From: Sphingobacterium paucimobilis HER1398
Lineage (GTDB): Bacteria > Bacteroidota > Bacteroidia > Sphingobacteriales > Sphingobacteriaceae
Assembly: GCF_000416985.1 (NCBI RefSeq)
Contig: NZ_ATDL01000008.1
Span: forward strand, 1 to 48,710
Direction: 5' to 3'
Length of the DNA stretch: 48,710 bases
Shown: piece after piece, positions 17,484 to 26,147 of the stretch
Position numbering within the stretch: the stretch's first letter is position 1
Layout: the number at the start of each line of letters is the position of its first letter
Translations under genes and position numbers: made by a program
Notes under the pieces: generated by a model
The model's database searches: none
Told to the model about the DNA's origin: nothing
What the model saw: only the letters and a program-made list of their open reading frames with translations

Positions 17484-20400
17484 ATGAGCAAGTTTTATCT
17501 TAAATGTTGCAGCCTATCTATCCTTATGCTTCTATGCATATCGGTGGTATTTGCACAGCAATCTGTTACGGGAATAGTATCAGATGCATCCGGCCCAATA
17601 AAAGGCGCGAGCGTATCCGTCAAGGGCAGTAATAAAGCGACACAAACCGATGCTAATGGAGCTTATTCTATTCAAGCAGAAGTGGGCCAGACCTTACGCT
17701 TCTCCATGATTGGCTACACCGCACAAGAAATTATCACCTCTACAGCTAAAACGATTAATGTAACCTTAATCAATCAAGAAGGTGCGCTAGATGAAGTTGT
17801 TGTCACAGCAATGGGTATTAAGAGAGAGAAGAAAACCTTGGGCTACTCCTTCCAAGAGGTCAAAGGCGACCAGTTAGTAGATGCAAAAGAAACGAACATC
17901 GCCAATGCTTTAGTTGGAAAAGTTTCCGGCCTTCAAATCATAAAAGGATCAGCAGGACCAGCTTCTTCTACCAAAATCACACTCCGAGGCAACAACTCCC
18001 TTACAGGAGATAACCAACCTCTAATAATTGTAGATGGCGTACCAATGAACAACTTCCTTGGAGGAATCAAAGGTAATGGTGAGAAAAACAATGACATATG
18101 GAACCCAGCCACAGACATGGGAGGTGGATTAGGAGACATAAACCCTGATGACATCGAAAGCATGTCTGTACTTAAGGGCGGAGCAGCTTCCGCACTCTAT
18201 GGGTCTAGAGCGGGCAATGGAGCTATAGTCATCACCACAAAATCCGGGAAAGCACAAGCTGGCGCTGGTATCACGTACTCATCCACACTTGGTTTAGAAA
18301 CCATATTCATGACTCCAGAGCTTCAGAATAATTTTGGACAAGGAAAAGATGGCGTTTACAACCCTACAATGACCAATAGTTGGGGAGACAACATTTCAGG
18401 GAAGGCATATGATAATATCGGTTCCTACTTCAATACTGGTGTTAATCACACACAAAACTTAGCATTCCAACAACAACTTGGCGAGACTAGCATCTATTCA
18501 TCAGCAACCTATCTAAATGATCAAAGTAAAATTCCAGGATCGTCTTTAGAACGGTTAAACTTAATGACTAAAGTCACCTCTTCATTCGGACCTGACAAGC
18601 GCTGGACAACGGATGTCAAAGTACAATACATGAACGTCAATGCAAAGAACAGACCGATTTCGGGGGACAACAATTCCAACGTATACAGTACCCTATTCAC
18701 CATGCCACGTTCAATGAATATATTAGATTTCAAGAATCCGTTAAATTCAGTTGGTGACATGGCTTGGTATGGGACATCGGAAAACAAAACCATGAACCCT
18801 TATTGGTTGGAAAAATATCGTTTGAATAATGATATTCGTGACCGCTTTGTCATGAATGGGAACATTAAATACAAATTCAATGATTGGTTAGATACTGAAG
18901 CTAGATTTGGTCGTGACCAATACACCACCAACTATGACACCAAAACGTATGGAGGGAGCCCGCTAATTACGGGAGGAAGTTATGTTCTGGGGAAAAACAC
19001 CTTTTTTGAAAACAACTTCACCTTGGCACTAAACGCACACAAAGATAATCTATTTGGAAAATGGGGTGGTTCAGCATCTGTTTTTGGACAAATCATGAAA
19101 ACTAAATCTACCGGTATTGATGCCAATACTGGGGAGCTTCAGGTGCCTAATTTATTCTACATCAACAATAGCAAATCTTTCCCCACAATTGAACAAAGCT
19201 TACTACGCAAACAAATAAACTCATTATACGCCACTGCTGAAATCAATTATGATAATTACTTCTTCCTAAATATTACAGGAAGGAATGATTGGTCGTCAGC
19301 CCTAGGTTTAGACAATAGATCTTTCTTCTATCCATCGGTTAGTGCATCATGGGTCGTCTCTGATATGATTACCAAAACAGGTGGAACACTGCCTAATTGG
19401 CTATCTTTTGCTAAACTTCGCGGATCATACGCCGAAGTTGGAAATGACCTCCCTGCCTTCCAGTTATATAATGTATATAACGTTGGAAAAGATCCTAACG
19501 GCAATACAACTGCTGGAATCGGTACCACCAAATATAATCCAGATGTACTTAATGAACTGATCAAAACTGTTGAGTTTGGTTTTGACACCCGACTATTTGA
19601 CAGCAGATTAGGTTTAGATTTCGCCTGGTACAAAACAAATGCTACAAATCAACTGATTGATTTACCGATGAACCCATACAGTGGTTACGAATACGAAAAA
19701 ATCAATGCTGGTAATATTCAAAACTCTGGATTCGAAGTCGTACTAGATGGCAGAATATTAACGAACACAGATAAATTGACGTGGAATTCAAGTGTGAACT
19801 TTTCGACAAACAAAAACAAGATTATTCGTCTTATAGATGGTGTAGACATGTACCCACTGGGATCATACGACAATGTTTCCATAAGAGCTCTTGAAGGCGA
19901 TCTCTATGGCGATATTTACGGCACTAAATTTCTAAGAGTTCAGGATTCGGACAGTGAATTTAATGGCCAATTAATTTTAAACGGGAACGGCGTTCCTCAA
20001 GCAGCTGACGGCCTGCACAAACTAGGTAACCAAGCTCCCAAAGCACTGGTAGGTTGGAATAACAGCTTTGCTTATAAGAACTTTGGTCTTAGCTTCCTTA
20101 TTGATGGAAGGTTTGGCGGCGAATTTTTTTCCGGCACAAACCTAAACCTTCAAGCCAATGGTAACGCAGCTATTACAGCACCAGGTGGTGAACGTGCACC
20201 TTTCGTTGTTGAAGGAGTAGTTAACTCCAACGGGACTTATGTAAAGAATACACAACAAACCACCCAACAATTGTATTGGACACAGGTAACCTCTACCACT
20301 GGCAACTATGGTATTACAGAGCAAAACATATACGATGCTACCAACGTTCGTTTGAGAAATGTAACACTGAGCTATAACTTTCCAAAAACTATTTTAGGCA

Positions 20401-20582
20401 ATAGTATCGTACAACGGGCTAAAGTAAGCGTTACGGCCAACAATGTTTGGATGATTAAGAGCTATGCCAATGGTATAGATCCTGAATCAGTCTTTGCGAT
20501 CAATTCAAACGCAACTGGGTTCGAGAATTTTTCGACACCAACCTCTCGGTCATTCTTCCTCAATTTAACCTTAGGATTTTAA
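17484..20582 (+). CDS. susC: SusC/RagA-family TonB-linked outer-membrane transporter
   Basis: A 1032-residue outer-membrane barrel that imports glycans or peptides together with its SusD lid. From the N-terminus: signal peptide ending VVFAQ, a carboxypeptidase-regulatory-like domain (TGIVSDASGPIKGASVSVKG), the TonB box region (DEVVVTAMGI), the plug domain (ANALVGKVSGLQI, PLIIVDGVPM, GSRAGNGAIVITTKSG), and the barrel ending in an aromatic strand (SFFLNLTLGF). I use the ATG at 17484, which starts the signal peptide; the in-frame ATG at 17433 lies inside the ROK gene. susD follows after 15 bases. The substrate cannot be read from the sequence; the neighbouring fucosidase suggests fucosylated glycans. 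Confidence 0.95.
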   Translation: MSKFYLKCCSLSILMLLCISVVFAQQSVTGIVSDASGPIKGASVSVKGSNKATQTDANGAYSIQAEVGQTLRFSMIGYTAQEIITSTAKTINVTLINQEGALDEVVVTAMGIKREKKTLGYSFQEVKGDQLVDAKETNIANALVGKVSGLQIIKGSAGPASSTKITLRGNNSLTGDNQPLIIVDGVPMNNFLGGIKGNGEKNNDIWNPATDMGGGLGDINPDDIESMSVLKGGAASALYGSRAGNGAIVITTKSGKAQAGAGITYSSTLGLETIFMTPELQNNFGQGKDGVYNPTMTNSWGDNISGKAYDNIGSYFNTGVNHTQNLAFQQQLGETSIYSSATYLNDQSKIPGSSLERLNLMTKVTSSFGPDKRWTTDVKVQYMNVNAKNRPISGDNNSNVYSTLFTMPRSMNILDFKNPLNSVGDMAWYGTSENKTMNPYWLEKYRLNNDIRDRFVMNGNIKYKFNDWLDTEARFGRDQYTTNYDTKTYGGSPLITGGSYVLGKNTFFENNFTLALNAHKDNLFGKWGGSASVFGQIMKTKSTGIDANTGELQVPNLFYINNSKSFPTIEQSLLRKQINSLYATAEINYDNYFFLNITGRNDWSSALGLDNRSFFYPSVSASWVVSDMITKTGGTLPNWLSFAKLRGSYAEVGNDLPAFQLYNVYNVGKDPNGNTTAGIGTTKYNPDVLNELIKTVEFGFDTRLFDSRLGLDFAWYKTNATNQLIDLPMNPYSGYEYEKINAGNIQNSGFEVVLDGRILTNTDKLTWNSSVNFSTNKNKIIRLIDGVDMYPLGSYDNVSIRALEGDLYGDIYGTKFLRVQDSDSEFNGQLILNGNGVPQAADGLHKLGNQAPKALVGWNNSFAYKNFGLSFLIDGRFGGEFFSGTNLNLQANGNAAITAPGGERAPFVVEGVVNSNGTYVKNTQQTTQQLYWTQVTSTTGNYGITEQNIYDATNVRLRNVTLSYNFPKTILGNSIVQRAKVSVTANNVWMIKSYANGIDPESVFAINSNATGFENFSTPTSRSFFLNLTLGF

Positions 20583-20597
20583 TCAAAAAAGAAAACA

Positions 20598-22496
20598 ATG
20601 AAAACTATCATATCAAAAATAAGTCTTGCATTACTCATAGGAGGAGTTGTGAGTTCATGTTCTAAGTTTGATGACATGAATGTCAACCCACTTAAAGGCA
20701 ATGAAAACCAGGTGAAAATTGAGTTTTTCTTCAACAATTCACTTACAGGAGCTCAACAAGACCCACACATAGGAGAACGGGTATTTGTATTGGACTGGAA
20801 AACTGCTGGAAGGCAACATATGACCAACGGTCTTGCAACAGGAACAGCTAATGACGATTGGTCTAAAGACTATTACAGGTATTCTGCGGAGTGGATTAAA
20901 AATGCTACAAAAGGCATCGAAATTGCAACCAATCAAATCAATGCTGGATCGGCCAACGAATACACAAGCAATTTAATACATATCTCTCGTATATGGAGAG
21001 CATACTTGATCAGCGAGGTGGCTGACAATTTTGGTCCCATGCCAATTGAATACGCTCTTGGGGAAAATCCAAAATACCGTTCAGTAAAAGATGTTTACTA
21101 CTATCTGTTTGAAGAATTAAAAGACGCGATCTCTAAAATTGACCCTAGCGTTAAAATCCCAGAAGACATCGCTAAATTTGATCGGGCTTATAAATTCAAT
21201 CATGAGAAATGGATAAAATATGCGAACTCTATGCGTATGCGACTAGCTATGCGACTATCCGAAGTAGACGCTCAAAAGGCAAAAACGGAGTTTGAAGAAG
21301 CAGTAGCTACAAATCAATACATTATCAATTCAGAGGATAATTTCACCGTCGCCGAAAGAGAAGGCTGGGATCCATTGGCTGGCGTCACTAGTCGTTCCTG
21401 GAACTATCAAGCTCTTTCATCTACCTTGAATAATCTCTATTTAGGACTAGGCGGAATAAAAACAGACAGACAGGTTGCAGATTCTCTAAAATCTTCCATT
21501 AAAGCCGAAGATTATATCGGAAAGAGATATGCGAATCATTTCAGCGACAAAACCAACGATCCTTCTGCCGGATATTGGTTAGATGGGTTGCCCAATAAAA
21601 TTGATCCTCGAGCGTTGAAAGCCTTCTTTATCCCAGGAGATATCAATAACCCGAATTTCTTTTTAAACGGAGATGACTCAAAAAAAACGGTAGATACGTT
21701 AGTAACGGGAAGCAGCAAGATCCCTGTACATACTAAATTTACTTGGAACGCTTTTGCTTTAGGCGACTGGGGAGCCAAGGGCACCAACAATAGGCTACGC
21801 AGTACACTAGTGGGTAAAGTACCTGCACTAGCCAACCAATTCAGAAAAAGTGCGGACAGTCGAATTTTCTTTGCAAACTGGGAAACCTACTTCCTTTTAG
21901 CGGAAGCCTCCTTAAAAGGATGGACCACAGGAACTTCTACACAAACTGCTTATGAAGATGGCATCAAAGCAAACTTTGATTATTGGGGAGTAAGTCAATT
22001 TGCCTCTGATTATCTAAGTTCAACAGATTATAATAGAGTTGGTACCTCTGTAAGTTTCTCTCATACGACCGAACCTGGTAATGAACACACAATGAAGTTC
22101 ATTGATGGATATACTGAAACCACAGGAACGGTCAGTATCAAATACCCAGTCAACTCGCTTTATAAAAATGGATCTGTACGCAATGATATCTTGACCAAGA
22201 TTATTACTCAGAAATTTATTGCCAACTTACCGTGGTTGCCTTTAGAATCCTGGAATGATCAGAGACGGTTGGGCTTGCCTTTCTTCGAAAACCCAGCTAT
22301 TGAAAATGCATTGCCGAATCTACCAGATCTTAATTCAGGCAACTATCTGACCAGCAACATTAAGTTCTTTCCTCAACGGTTACCATTTCCCTCTTCGTTG
22401 AGGGACTCCGACCCAACAGGGTATCAGGAAGCGGTAACACTATTAAATGGTAGCGACAAAGTTCTTACCCCGCTTTGGTGGGCCAAACAAAACTAA
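20598..22496 (+). CDS. susD: SusD/RagB-family surface glycan-binding lipoprotein (SusD-like 2)
   Basis: A 632-residue lipoprotein that caps the SusC barrel and captures substrate at the cell surface. The signal peptide ends VVSSC, followed by SKFDDMN, an acidic stretch after a Lys like the export signal of Bacteroidota surface lipoproteins. The helical core follows, with segments such as WIKYANSMRMRLAMRLS and FLLAEASLKGW (substrate-binding family fold with TPR-like helices) and the C-terminal RRLGLPFFENP. It is somewhat longer than the classic about 550 residues, as is usual for the SusD-like 2 group. A terminator follows, so the fucosidase probably also uses its own promoter. Confidence 0.92.
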   Translation: MKTIISKISLALLIGGVVSSCSKFDDMNVNPLKGNENQVKIEFFFNNSLTGAQQDPHIGERVFVLDWKTAGRQHMTNGLATGTANDDWSKDYYRYSAEWIKNATKGIEIATNQINAGSANEYTSNLIHISRIWRAYLISEVADNFGPMPIEYALGENPKYRSVKDVYYYLFEELKDAISKIDPSVKIPEDIAKFDRAYKFNHEKWIKYANSMRMRLAMRLSEVDAQKAKTEFEEAVATNQYIINSEDNFTVAEREGWDPLAGVTSRSWNYQALSSTLNNLYLGLGGIKTDRQVADSLKSSIKAEDYIGKRYANHFSDKTNDPSAGYWLDGLPNKIDPRALKAFFIPGDINNPNFFLNGDDSKKTVDTLVTGSSKIPVHTKFTWNAFALGDWGAKGTNNRLRSTLVGKVPALANQFRKSADSRIFFANWETYFLLAEASLKGWTTGTSTQTAYEDGIKANFDYWGVSQFASDYLSSTDYNRVGTSVSFSHTTEPGNEHTMKFIDGYTETTGTVSIKYPVNSLYKNGSVRNDILTKIITQKFIANLPWLPLESWNDQRRLGLPFFENPAIENALPNLPDLNSGNYLTSNIKFFPQRLPFPSSLRDSDPTGYQEAVTLLNGSDKVLTPLWWAKQN

Positions 22497-22513
22497 TTCC
22501 ACTAACACCCTAT

Positions 22514-22541
22514 CCCCGTTGCTCACTGCAACGGGGATTTT
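22514..22541 (+). terminator. Terminator between susD and the fucosidase gene
   Basis: A perfect 9-bp GC-rich stem (CCCCGTTGC/GCAACGGGG, loop TCACT) followed by ATTTTAT. It lies 17 bases past the susD stop and may set a lower level of fucosidase transcription. Confidence 0.8.
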
Positions 22542-22616
22542 ATATTCTATATCAACCTATATTTCTTGATAAAAATTCATTTTTAGTATCTTGTAAGAGC
22601 ACAAAACCACAGCATT

Positions 22617-24413
22617 ATGATCCGTTCCAATTTATTGAAGTCCTTCATACTGATTTGTCTGTCCACAGTAGCCTACCTACAAGTATCCGCTCAGTCTTCT
22701 TCTGCAAAAGCCCAATGGTTTCAAGAGGCAAGGTACGGGATGTTTATCCATTGGGGATTATACAGCGCTGCTGAAGGACTTTGGAAAGGAGAAAAACTAC
22801 GCTACCTCAACAACTACGCAGAATGGATAAGATACCGCAACCGTATCTCGAAGGAAGAATATGGCGAATTGGCCAAACGCTTTGATTGGAACAAAATAAA
22901 ACCCGAAGAATGGGTTATTCTGGCAAAGGAGGCTGGCATGAAATATATTATCATGACCAGCAAGCACCATGATGGTGTAGCTATATGGGACACAAAAACA
23001 GGAGATTATTCTCTTCCTCATCTGGCGGGCTTTAACAGGGACGTGATAAAAGAATTGGCAGATGCCTGCCGTAAACACGGTATGAAACTGGGGTTTTACT
23101 ATTCGCATTGGATCGACTGGGAACATCCCTATGCCTGGGATCATAACCAAGAACTGCAAGGTCATGTCAGCGACACTCAATTTGACCAGTATTGGCAAGA
23201 AAAGGTTATCCCTCAACTTACAGAACTCTTGACCGACTATGGCGATATCGCACTGATGTGGTTTGACATGTGGATTCCATATCAAAAATCTATCATTAAA
23301 AAAGAACAGTTGCTACAAGTTGTCGAGCTCATCCGCCGCTTACAGCCCAATTGTCTTATCAATTCGAGACTGGGACTACCCACGGACGAAAGCAATGTCG
23401 ATTTTGAAACATTTGGTGACAATCAATTTGGCAGCACCTATATAGATCACCCTTGGGAGACGCCCGCGACAATTGCCCACTCATGGGGCTATAATGGACA
23501 GGAGAATGAATGGAAATCAACCTCTCAATTATTTCATTCCTTGATATCCAATGTCAGTCTAAATGGAGGCCTCACACTCAATATAGGTCCTAGAGCAGAT
23601 GGCACAGTACCTTACGAAAGTATACAACGCCTCCACGAGATTGGAGATTGGCTGGAAGCACACGGCAATAGTATATACGGTGCCACAGGCATCCCGCTCC
23701 GGGCAGGGCAGCACGACTGGGGATACCTTACAACCAAGCAACAGGGTAACTCTACTTTTGTATATGCCCAGGTCTTCAATTGGCCCTTGGATCATACGCT
23801 ACGTATATCGGGTATCAAGGGAGCTCCTGAAGAGGTTTACTTGGTTCGCGGCACGACAAAAAGAAAACTTCTTTTTACATCTGATGGACCCTTATTGCAT
23901 ATCGACCTAAAAGGGGAAGAGCAAGATCATCATGTTTCCAATATCATATTAAAATACAACGAACCGCTGACTATAGATAGTGATATTGTTTCGGAATCGA
24001 CTTTTGGAGGATTCGCCCTGACAGCAACCAATCCGCTAGAGAATGGATTAATAGTTGAAAAATATGACGGCAAACAACCCAACCGCATCAAACTTGACGG
24101 GACAGAGAAGATCAGATGGGCTGTATACATTGCTGAACCAGGCTTATACAATGTTGATATATCAGCTTACAATCCATTCAAAACAAGTAAAAAAATCCGT
24201 ATTACTGTTGATAAAACGGCAATTGAAGGACAATTGGAACCAAACTCGATGATGGTTTCCGAACCGAATGAGAACAATTACAACCCCGAGTTTACCGATC
24301 GGCGGATAGGCCAAATTTCCTTCGCACAAAAAGGGACCTATACTATTGAACTCACCAATGAAGGAATGGATGCGTTTTGGTTTAATCGGATATGGATTAA
24401 CAATAAAAATTAA
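22617..24413 (+). CDS. Secreted GH29 alpha-L-fucosidase
   Basis: A 598-residue exo-fucosidase of glycoside hydrolase family 29, releasing terminal L-fucose with retention. The signal peptide ends VSAQ, so it is exported to the periplasm or beyond. The barrel begins with AQWFQEARYGMFIHWGLYS; SKHHDGVAIW and KLGFYYSHWIDWEHP line the active site, and Asp217 in LMWFDMW is at the position of the family nucleophile. Residues about 460-598 form a beta-sandwich-like module with a possible carbohydrate-binding role. Core alpha-1,6, alpha-1,3/4 or alpha-1,2 specificity cannot be read from the sequence. It is convergent with the cutC-glycosylasparaginase operon. Confidence 0.93.
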   Translation: MIRSNLLKSFILICLSTVAYLQVSAQSSSAKAQWFQEARYGMFIHWGLYSAAEGLWKGEKLRYLNNYAEWIRYRNRISKEEYGELAKRFDWNKIKPEEWVILAKEAGMKYIIMTSKHHDGVAIWDTKTGDYSLPHLAGFNRDVIKELADACRKHGMKLGFYYSHWIDWEHPYAWDHNQELQGHVSDTQFDQYWQEKVIPQLTELLTDYGDIALMWFDMWIPYQKSIIKKEQLLQVVELIRRLQPNCLINSRLGLPTDESNVDFETFGDNQFGSTYIDHPWETPATIAHSWGYNGQENEWKSTSQLFHSLISNVSLNGGLTLNIGPRADGTVPYESIQRLHEIGDWLEAHGNSIYGATGIPLRAGQHDWGYLTTKQQGNSTFVYAQVFNWPLDHTLRISGIKGAPEEVYLVRGTTKRKLLFTSDGPLLHIDLKGEEQDHHVSNIILKYNEPLTIDSDIVSESTFGGFALTATNPLENGLIVEKYDGKQPNRIKLDGTEKIRWAVYIAEPGLYNVDISAYNPFKTSKKIRITVDKTAIEGQLEPNSMMVSEPNENNYNPEFTDRRIGQISFAQKGTYTIELTNEGMDAFWFNRIWINNKN

Positions 24414-24442
24414 AAGAGAAGGTATTAAGACACCTTCTCTTT
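24413..24442. terminator. Bidirectional terminator at the fucosidase and cutC ends
   Basis: A perfect 11-bp stem (AAAGAGAAGGT/ACCTTCTCTTT) with an 8-base loop. One arm begins at the fucosidase stop codon, the cutC stop codon lies in the loop, and the other arm encodes the last cutC codons. Confidence 0.8.
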
Positions 24443-25093
24443 AAGCTCTTTCACTTCTTGAGCGACGGCTGTATTTCCGCCATCCGTGATTGCTGAAGAA
24501 TGGAAATAAACAGCAGCCGTTTCACGTAAAACCCGGTCTACATTGGTCGATCGGAGACCTCCTCCTGGCATGATGACAATACGTCCTTCAGCCCTATGCA
24601 CCAGATGCTTGAGATTGGTCAATCCCATCATCACATCAGGTTCGCATCCGGAGGTCAGGATCGTAGTAAAACCACAAGAAATAACATCCTCCAGAGCAGC
24701 ATCGATATCTGTAACATCATCAAAAGCACGATGAAATGTACAAGGTAACGGAGAGGCCAATGCAATCAGTTCTTTATTCTGATCCATATTTATCGTGTTG
24801 TCCCTATTCAATATACCAAAAACAAAACCATCAACGTGCTGCTCCTTCAGGCGAATCAGCGCTCTTTTCATTTGCTCAAACTCCTCCGCACTGTAGACAA
24901 AATCGCCACCTCGTGGACGTATCATAACATTCAGATCAATATCAAGTTCTTTCCGAAGCGCAATAACATCGTCTGTATCTGGAGTAGTGCCACCGACCTC
25001 CATACCTGCACAAAATTCGATACGGTCTGCCCCGTTTTCTTCTGCAATCAATGCCGCTCTACGATTGAAACTTGCAATTTCTATTTTAGCCAT
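24425..25093 (-). CDS. cutC: CutC-family TIM-barrel protein
   Basis: A 222-residue TIM barrel of the CutC family. The signature segments IEIASFNRRAALIAEENGADRIEFC, NVMIRPRGGDFVYS, FHRAFDD and ILTSGC are all present. CutC was named from copper-sensitive E. coli mutants, but no enzymatic reaction is firmly established and the copper role is disputed. Its start ATG lies inside the end of the glycosylasparaginase gene (8-base overlap ATGGCTAA), so translation is probably coupled. That context suggests a role in glycan or amino-sugar metabolism here, which is an inference. Confidence 0.92.
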   Translation of the reverse strand: MAKIEIASFNRRAALIAEENGADRIEFCAGMEVGGTTPDTDDVIALRKELDIDLNVMIRPRGGDFVYSAEEFEQMKRALIRLKEQHVDGFVFGILNRDNTINMDQNKELIALASPLPCTFHRAFDDVTDIDAALEDVISCGFTTILTSGCEPDVMMGLTNLKHLVHRAEGRIVIMPGGGLRSTNVDRVLRETAAVYFHSSAITDGGNTAVAQEVKELKEKVS

Positions 25094-26075
25094 CCGTTTT
25101 TAGATAAGAGTTGGAGACAATGAGTTCATTGCCTTTAAAATCATACTTAGCATAATTAAATCCGCCGTGGATACAATAGGCGCCATATTCTCCCCTTTTA
25201 TTCAGGGCGATAAAACCGACCTGTATATTATCCAGCGTCTTCTTTCTATTATGGGTAAACTTAACAATCCGCTTTACAGCTTCTTCACAAGCTGCTTGAG
25301 GAGCATGTCCTTGACGCATCAGTTCGACCACTAAATGGCTTCCGACAGTCCGGATCACCTCTTCACCATGTCCGGTAGCCGTAGCTGCACCGATTTCATT
25401 ATCAACGTAAAGGCCAGATCCTATGATAGGAGAATCTCCTACACGACCATGCATCTTGAAAGCCATACCACTTGTCGTACACGCACCAGAAAGGTTACCG
25501 TTACTATCCAAAGCAATCATACCTATAGTGTCATGATTCTCAATATTGACTACGGGTTCATATTTAGCCGTTTTCAGCCATTCCTTCCATTCCTTCTCCG
25601 ATTCGGTTATCAGCAAATTTTCTTCTGGAAAGCCTTGCTCTTTCGCAAACTGTAAGGCTCCATCCCCGACCAACATAACATGAGGAGTTTTCTCCATCAC
25701 TGCCCTAGCGACAGATATGGGGTGTTTAATATGTTCCAGCGCTGCTACAGAACCTATTCCTGCATATTCATCCATGATACAGGCATCCAGTGTCACCTTC
25801 CCATCCCTATCGGGACGTCCTCCATACCCCACACTACGCTCGGTAGGATCAGCTTCTGTCAGCCGTACTCCCTGCTCGACGGCATCCAATGCTCGCCCTC
25901 CGGAAACCAGAACCTCCCAAGCAGCAACATTGGCTTTTAAACCGAAGTCCCATGTCGACAGAACAACAGGCTTGTTCACTTTCTGCAACGGCATTCCCTT
26001 TGACCACTTGGGGATCAAACCAAGAGCAAGTGAACCTAAACTTATTTTCTGCAAAAACCTTCTTCGTGAATCCAT
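25086..26075 (-). CDS. N4-(beta-N-acetylglucosaminyl)-L-asparaginase (glycosylasparaginase)
   Basis: Cleaves the bond between GlcNAc and Asn in glycoasparagines, the last linkage of N-glycoproteins. The 329-residue Ntn-hydrolase has the self-cleavage site at Asp182-Thr183 (NHDTIGM); Thr183 becomes the N-terminal nucleophile of the beta chain. Substrate-binding segments include MHGRVGDSPIIG and ATATGHGEEVIR. The N-terminus SRRRFLQKISLGSLALGL is a signal peptide with a twin-arginine-like motif, so it acts in the periplasm, as does the well-studied enzyme of Elizabethkingia meningoseptica. It overlaps cutC by 8 bases and faces the fucosidase gene. Confidence 0.94.
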   Translation of the reverse strand: MDSRRRFLQKISLGSLALGLIPKWSKGMPLQKVNKPVVLSTWDFGLKANVAAWEVLVSGGRALDAVEQGVRLTEADPTERSVGYGGRPDRDGKVTLDACIMDEYAGIGSVAALEHIKHPISVARAVMEKTPHVMLVGDGALQFAKEQGFPEENLLITESEKEWKEWLKTAKYEPVVNIENHDTIGMIALDSNGNLSGACTTSGMAFKMHGRVGDSPIIGSGLYVDNEIGAATATGHGEEVIRTVGSHLVVELMRQGHAPQAACEEAVKRIVKFTHNRKKTLDNIQVGFIALNKRGEYGAYCIHGGFNYAKYDFKGNELIVSNSYLKTDG

Positions 26076-26106
26076 CTATTCTATGTTTAAATATTAGATT
26101 ATTTAT

Positions 26107-26139
26107 AAAAAGGCCATCCGTTTGATGGATGACCTTTTT
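26107..26139. terminator. Terminator of the Xaa-Pro aminopeptidase gene
   Basis: A 13-bp stem with one mismatch (AAAAAGGCCATCC/GGATGACCTTTTT), loop GTTTGAT, with T runs at the 3' end on either strand. It ends the aminopeptidase transcript just before the glycosylasparaginase promoter region. Confidence 0.78.
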
Positions 26140-26147
26140 ATGAGACA

